Assembly: GCF_036898095.1 (NCBI RefSeq)
Contig: NC_090729.1
Location: 62,585,282-62,649,281, forward strand
Origin: Palaemon carinicauda
Taxonomy: Eukaryota; Arthropoda; Malacostraca; Decapoda; Palaemonidae
Direction: 5' to 3'
Length of the DNA: 64,000 bases
In this document: piece after piece, positions 62,190 through 64,000 of the stretch
How positions within the stretch are numbered: the stretch's first letter is position 1
Layout: every line of letters begins with the position of its first letter
Notes under the pieces: model-generated
What the model saw: the letters and a program-made list of their open reading frames with translations, nothing else
Database searches by the model: none
Told to the model about the DNA's origin: nothing
Program-made: the position numbers and the translations under genes

Positions 62190-64000
62190 TATTTGATGTC
62201 TCTCCTAGATATATTATGGCTTAATAACTCTTGAATTTTTATTGATTACTGACACACTCTCCTATGATCAGCGTGGAGGCATGGCAAAAGTCTGTTGTGT
62301 TTCTCTCTGCCTTGGAGATGTATACCTTCAATTTCTCCATTGTTTCACTTTTCTTCTTCATTGTAGCATTTTCACTGTACCATGAATGGTCGTCCAAAAA
62401 GATGCCAAAATATTGTCTTCCACTTGCATTCCATGGTGGTGAAGGACTCTAACAAACATCACTAGGTACTATTTTTTTTTTATTCACTTGCATACAATGG
62501 CTTATTTTAGGGCTTACCTTCTATGTATTTTGTGCAGTATTGAAGTTTTCCTTTCACTTCACAAACTCTGGGTATGGATAGTACATATCCAAAGCTTTGG
62601 TGCCACAAATCAATTGTTGCTCTATCTTTCTTCTTCTGAAATCTTATGTTATTACCTTGCAAAACTATCTTGGATATGATAAATATTCGCTGCTCCATTT
62701 CAGTATCCCTTTTGACATAATTCATTCACCTCTTTCACTTGTTTGACAACATTGTATGTAACTAATTAAAACTCTTTTCATCAAATTTTCTTTCACACAT
62801 CAGGTTTCTATCTAGTTTTGGGGTATAGTATACCTCTTGTCATTTTAACTCATATCCACCATACTGGTACAGTATTTCATTTTCATAATCCCTTTTCCTC
62901 TACACAGAACTGTAAACTTCTTTCCATTGCTCCGCTTTACATTACCTAGGATGCTACTGTCAAAATCAACAAATTTGTCTTGATGAGGTGTCATCTGATC
63001 ACTAGCACCAGAATCCATCTTCCATAATTGTTAGGAATCTTCTTCTATCTGTTTTTATCTGCTCTGGTTTTGGCAACTTTTCCTGTTAGCTCCTCTCCTT
63101 CAGATTCACTTTCTTTGTCTATATTAGTGTCACATTGTGCTTTCTTCCCAGATATTTTCTTCCTCCTTTTATTTGTCTGTCTCTCCTATTGTGTCTTCTT
63201 TCTTTTTTTGTCTCTTATTTCTTCATTATCTCTCCTTTCTACATTATCTCTTCTTTTTCGGGTTATTAACAGTATCTTCCTCTATAGCCAGGCTGGCTAC
63301 AAGCATAGAAGACAGATCTTTGGTCCTCTCTCATAAAGCCTCTTGTGCCTTATTCTCTTTTATAATTTGTGTTTGAATTTCCATTTTCTTTTCTTGAATC
63401 TCTTCTGAAGTTCGTTTTATAAACTAAAAAGTTCTCTTCTTCTCTTGACTTTAAAAAAATTTCATATCTGGTTATATGTTTAAGACCTCTCAGCACAAAC
63501 ATAACTACCATTGAATCTGGAAATGAAGCCATTTCTACCGCTAAAGCTGTATTCTCAACTCTGGCTATTCTGATTACACATGCTATATATTCCCTCATAG
63601 AAAATTCTTCAATTTTACTTCATGTACACAGTTTTTCGAGCAATCTACTATCTGAAATGTATCCATTTTTATGTGGATATCGCTTAAAATATCCCACACT
63701 TCTTTTGCTTTGGTACAATCAATGCTGACATCTAGAACTATATTATCCAATTGTTGTGTAATGTAACTCAGTGCGTAGCTCTTTTTTTTGAAGTTGCTTT
63801 TCCTCCAGTCGTCTTCATCGTCCTCATATCCTGGATCTATACATTCCCACCACCTCTTCTGAGTAAGAGCCGCTTTAGTTTTCTTTGCCCAATGGAAATA
63901 TTTGTGGTTGTGAAGTAATAAACAGCATTTGGTTGTGGGGACAGTTAACGGAGAAAGGAACCATTGTGCTGGCGCAAAGACAAGAGGGGAGGCAGTATGC
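62190..64000 (-). pseudogene. Ty1/copia gag-protease-integrase N-terminal part, runs off the window
   Basis: On the minus strand from the window edge: copia-type gag (KYFHWAKKTKAALTQKRW, KEVWDILSDIH, MREYIACVIRIARVEN, SMVVMFVLRGLKHITRYEIF). A low-complexity Lys/Glu-rich segment with stops follows. The retropepsin reads WKMDSGASDQMTPHQDKF, with DSGA near 63010. A GAG-pre-integrase motif follows (DLWHQSFGYVLSIPRV near 62600) and an integrase start (FGIFLDDHSWYSE near 62400). Protease before integrase, with no RT yet, fits the copia order. Stops are frequent after the protease. RT and RNase H should lie to the left but are absent before the TA array and beyond, so the element is truncated or cut there. 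Confidence 0.82.

Overview
The window reads as intergenic DNA from a repeat-rich arthropod genome. A decapod crustacean, perhaps a penaeid shrimp, is my inference. The grounds are very long TA, CT, GA, CA and AAT microsatellites, several copies of an AAT-tailed short repeat that I associate with shrimp genomes, a tRNA-derived SINE, and a dense mix of DIRS, BEL/Pao, Ty3/gypsy, copia, LINE, piggyBac and pogo-like elements. I see no convincing host gene, rRNA, CRISPR array or bacterial-type operon. Almost every coding stretch is a transposable-element gene, and nearly all are broken.

Layout. 1-12 kb: a Ty3/gypsy pol remnant, copies of a dispersed repeat (A to D), a piggyBac element with a decayed transposase between TTAA sites, a decayed LINE, a 903-bp long-TIR element with a 9-bp target duplication, a tRNA-derived SINE and about 1 kb of TA repeat. 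12.3-23.1 kb: a nearly complete DIRS retrotransposon on the minus strand. It has inverted terminal repeats, an internal complementary region that joins both termini, gag, RT-RNase H and tyrosine recombinase, and its leader holds a 1.86-kb pogo/Tigger-like insertion. 25.5-28.0 kb: a 5'-truncated gypsy element whose integrase lies upstream of RT (Gmr1-like order). 28.0-37.7 kb: a DIRS end fragment, a small gypsy gag-protease fragment, and a second, more decayed DIRS on the plus strand with a 1.35-kb TTAA-flanked insertion in its terminal repeat. 37.7-44.4 kb: a BEL/Pao element with both LTRs, and a solo LTR inside the right LTR. 46.6-47.4 kb: a probable LTR. 48.3-53.5 kb: a Ty3/gypsy element with both LTRs, whose right LTR holds a second solo LTR of the same family. 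53.6-54.8 kb: an RTE-like LINE fragment split by the AAT-tailed repeat. 56.2-61 kb: another decayed gypsy on the minus strand. 62.2-64 kb: the 5' half of a copia element on the minus strand, running off the window.

The genes act only within their own elements: gag packages RNA, RT-RNase H copies it, and integrase or tyrosine recombinase inserts it. The nesting gives a relative chronology. The most informative points are the intact DIRS junction architecture, the integrase-first gypsy, the two TTAA elements, and the long-TIR element whose empty site can be read from sister repeat copies.
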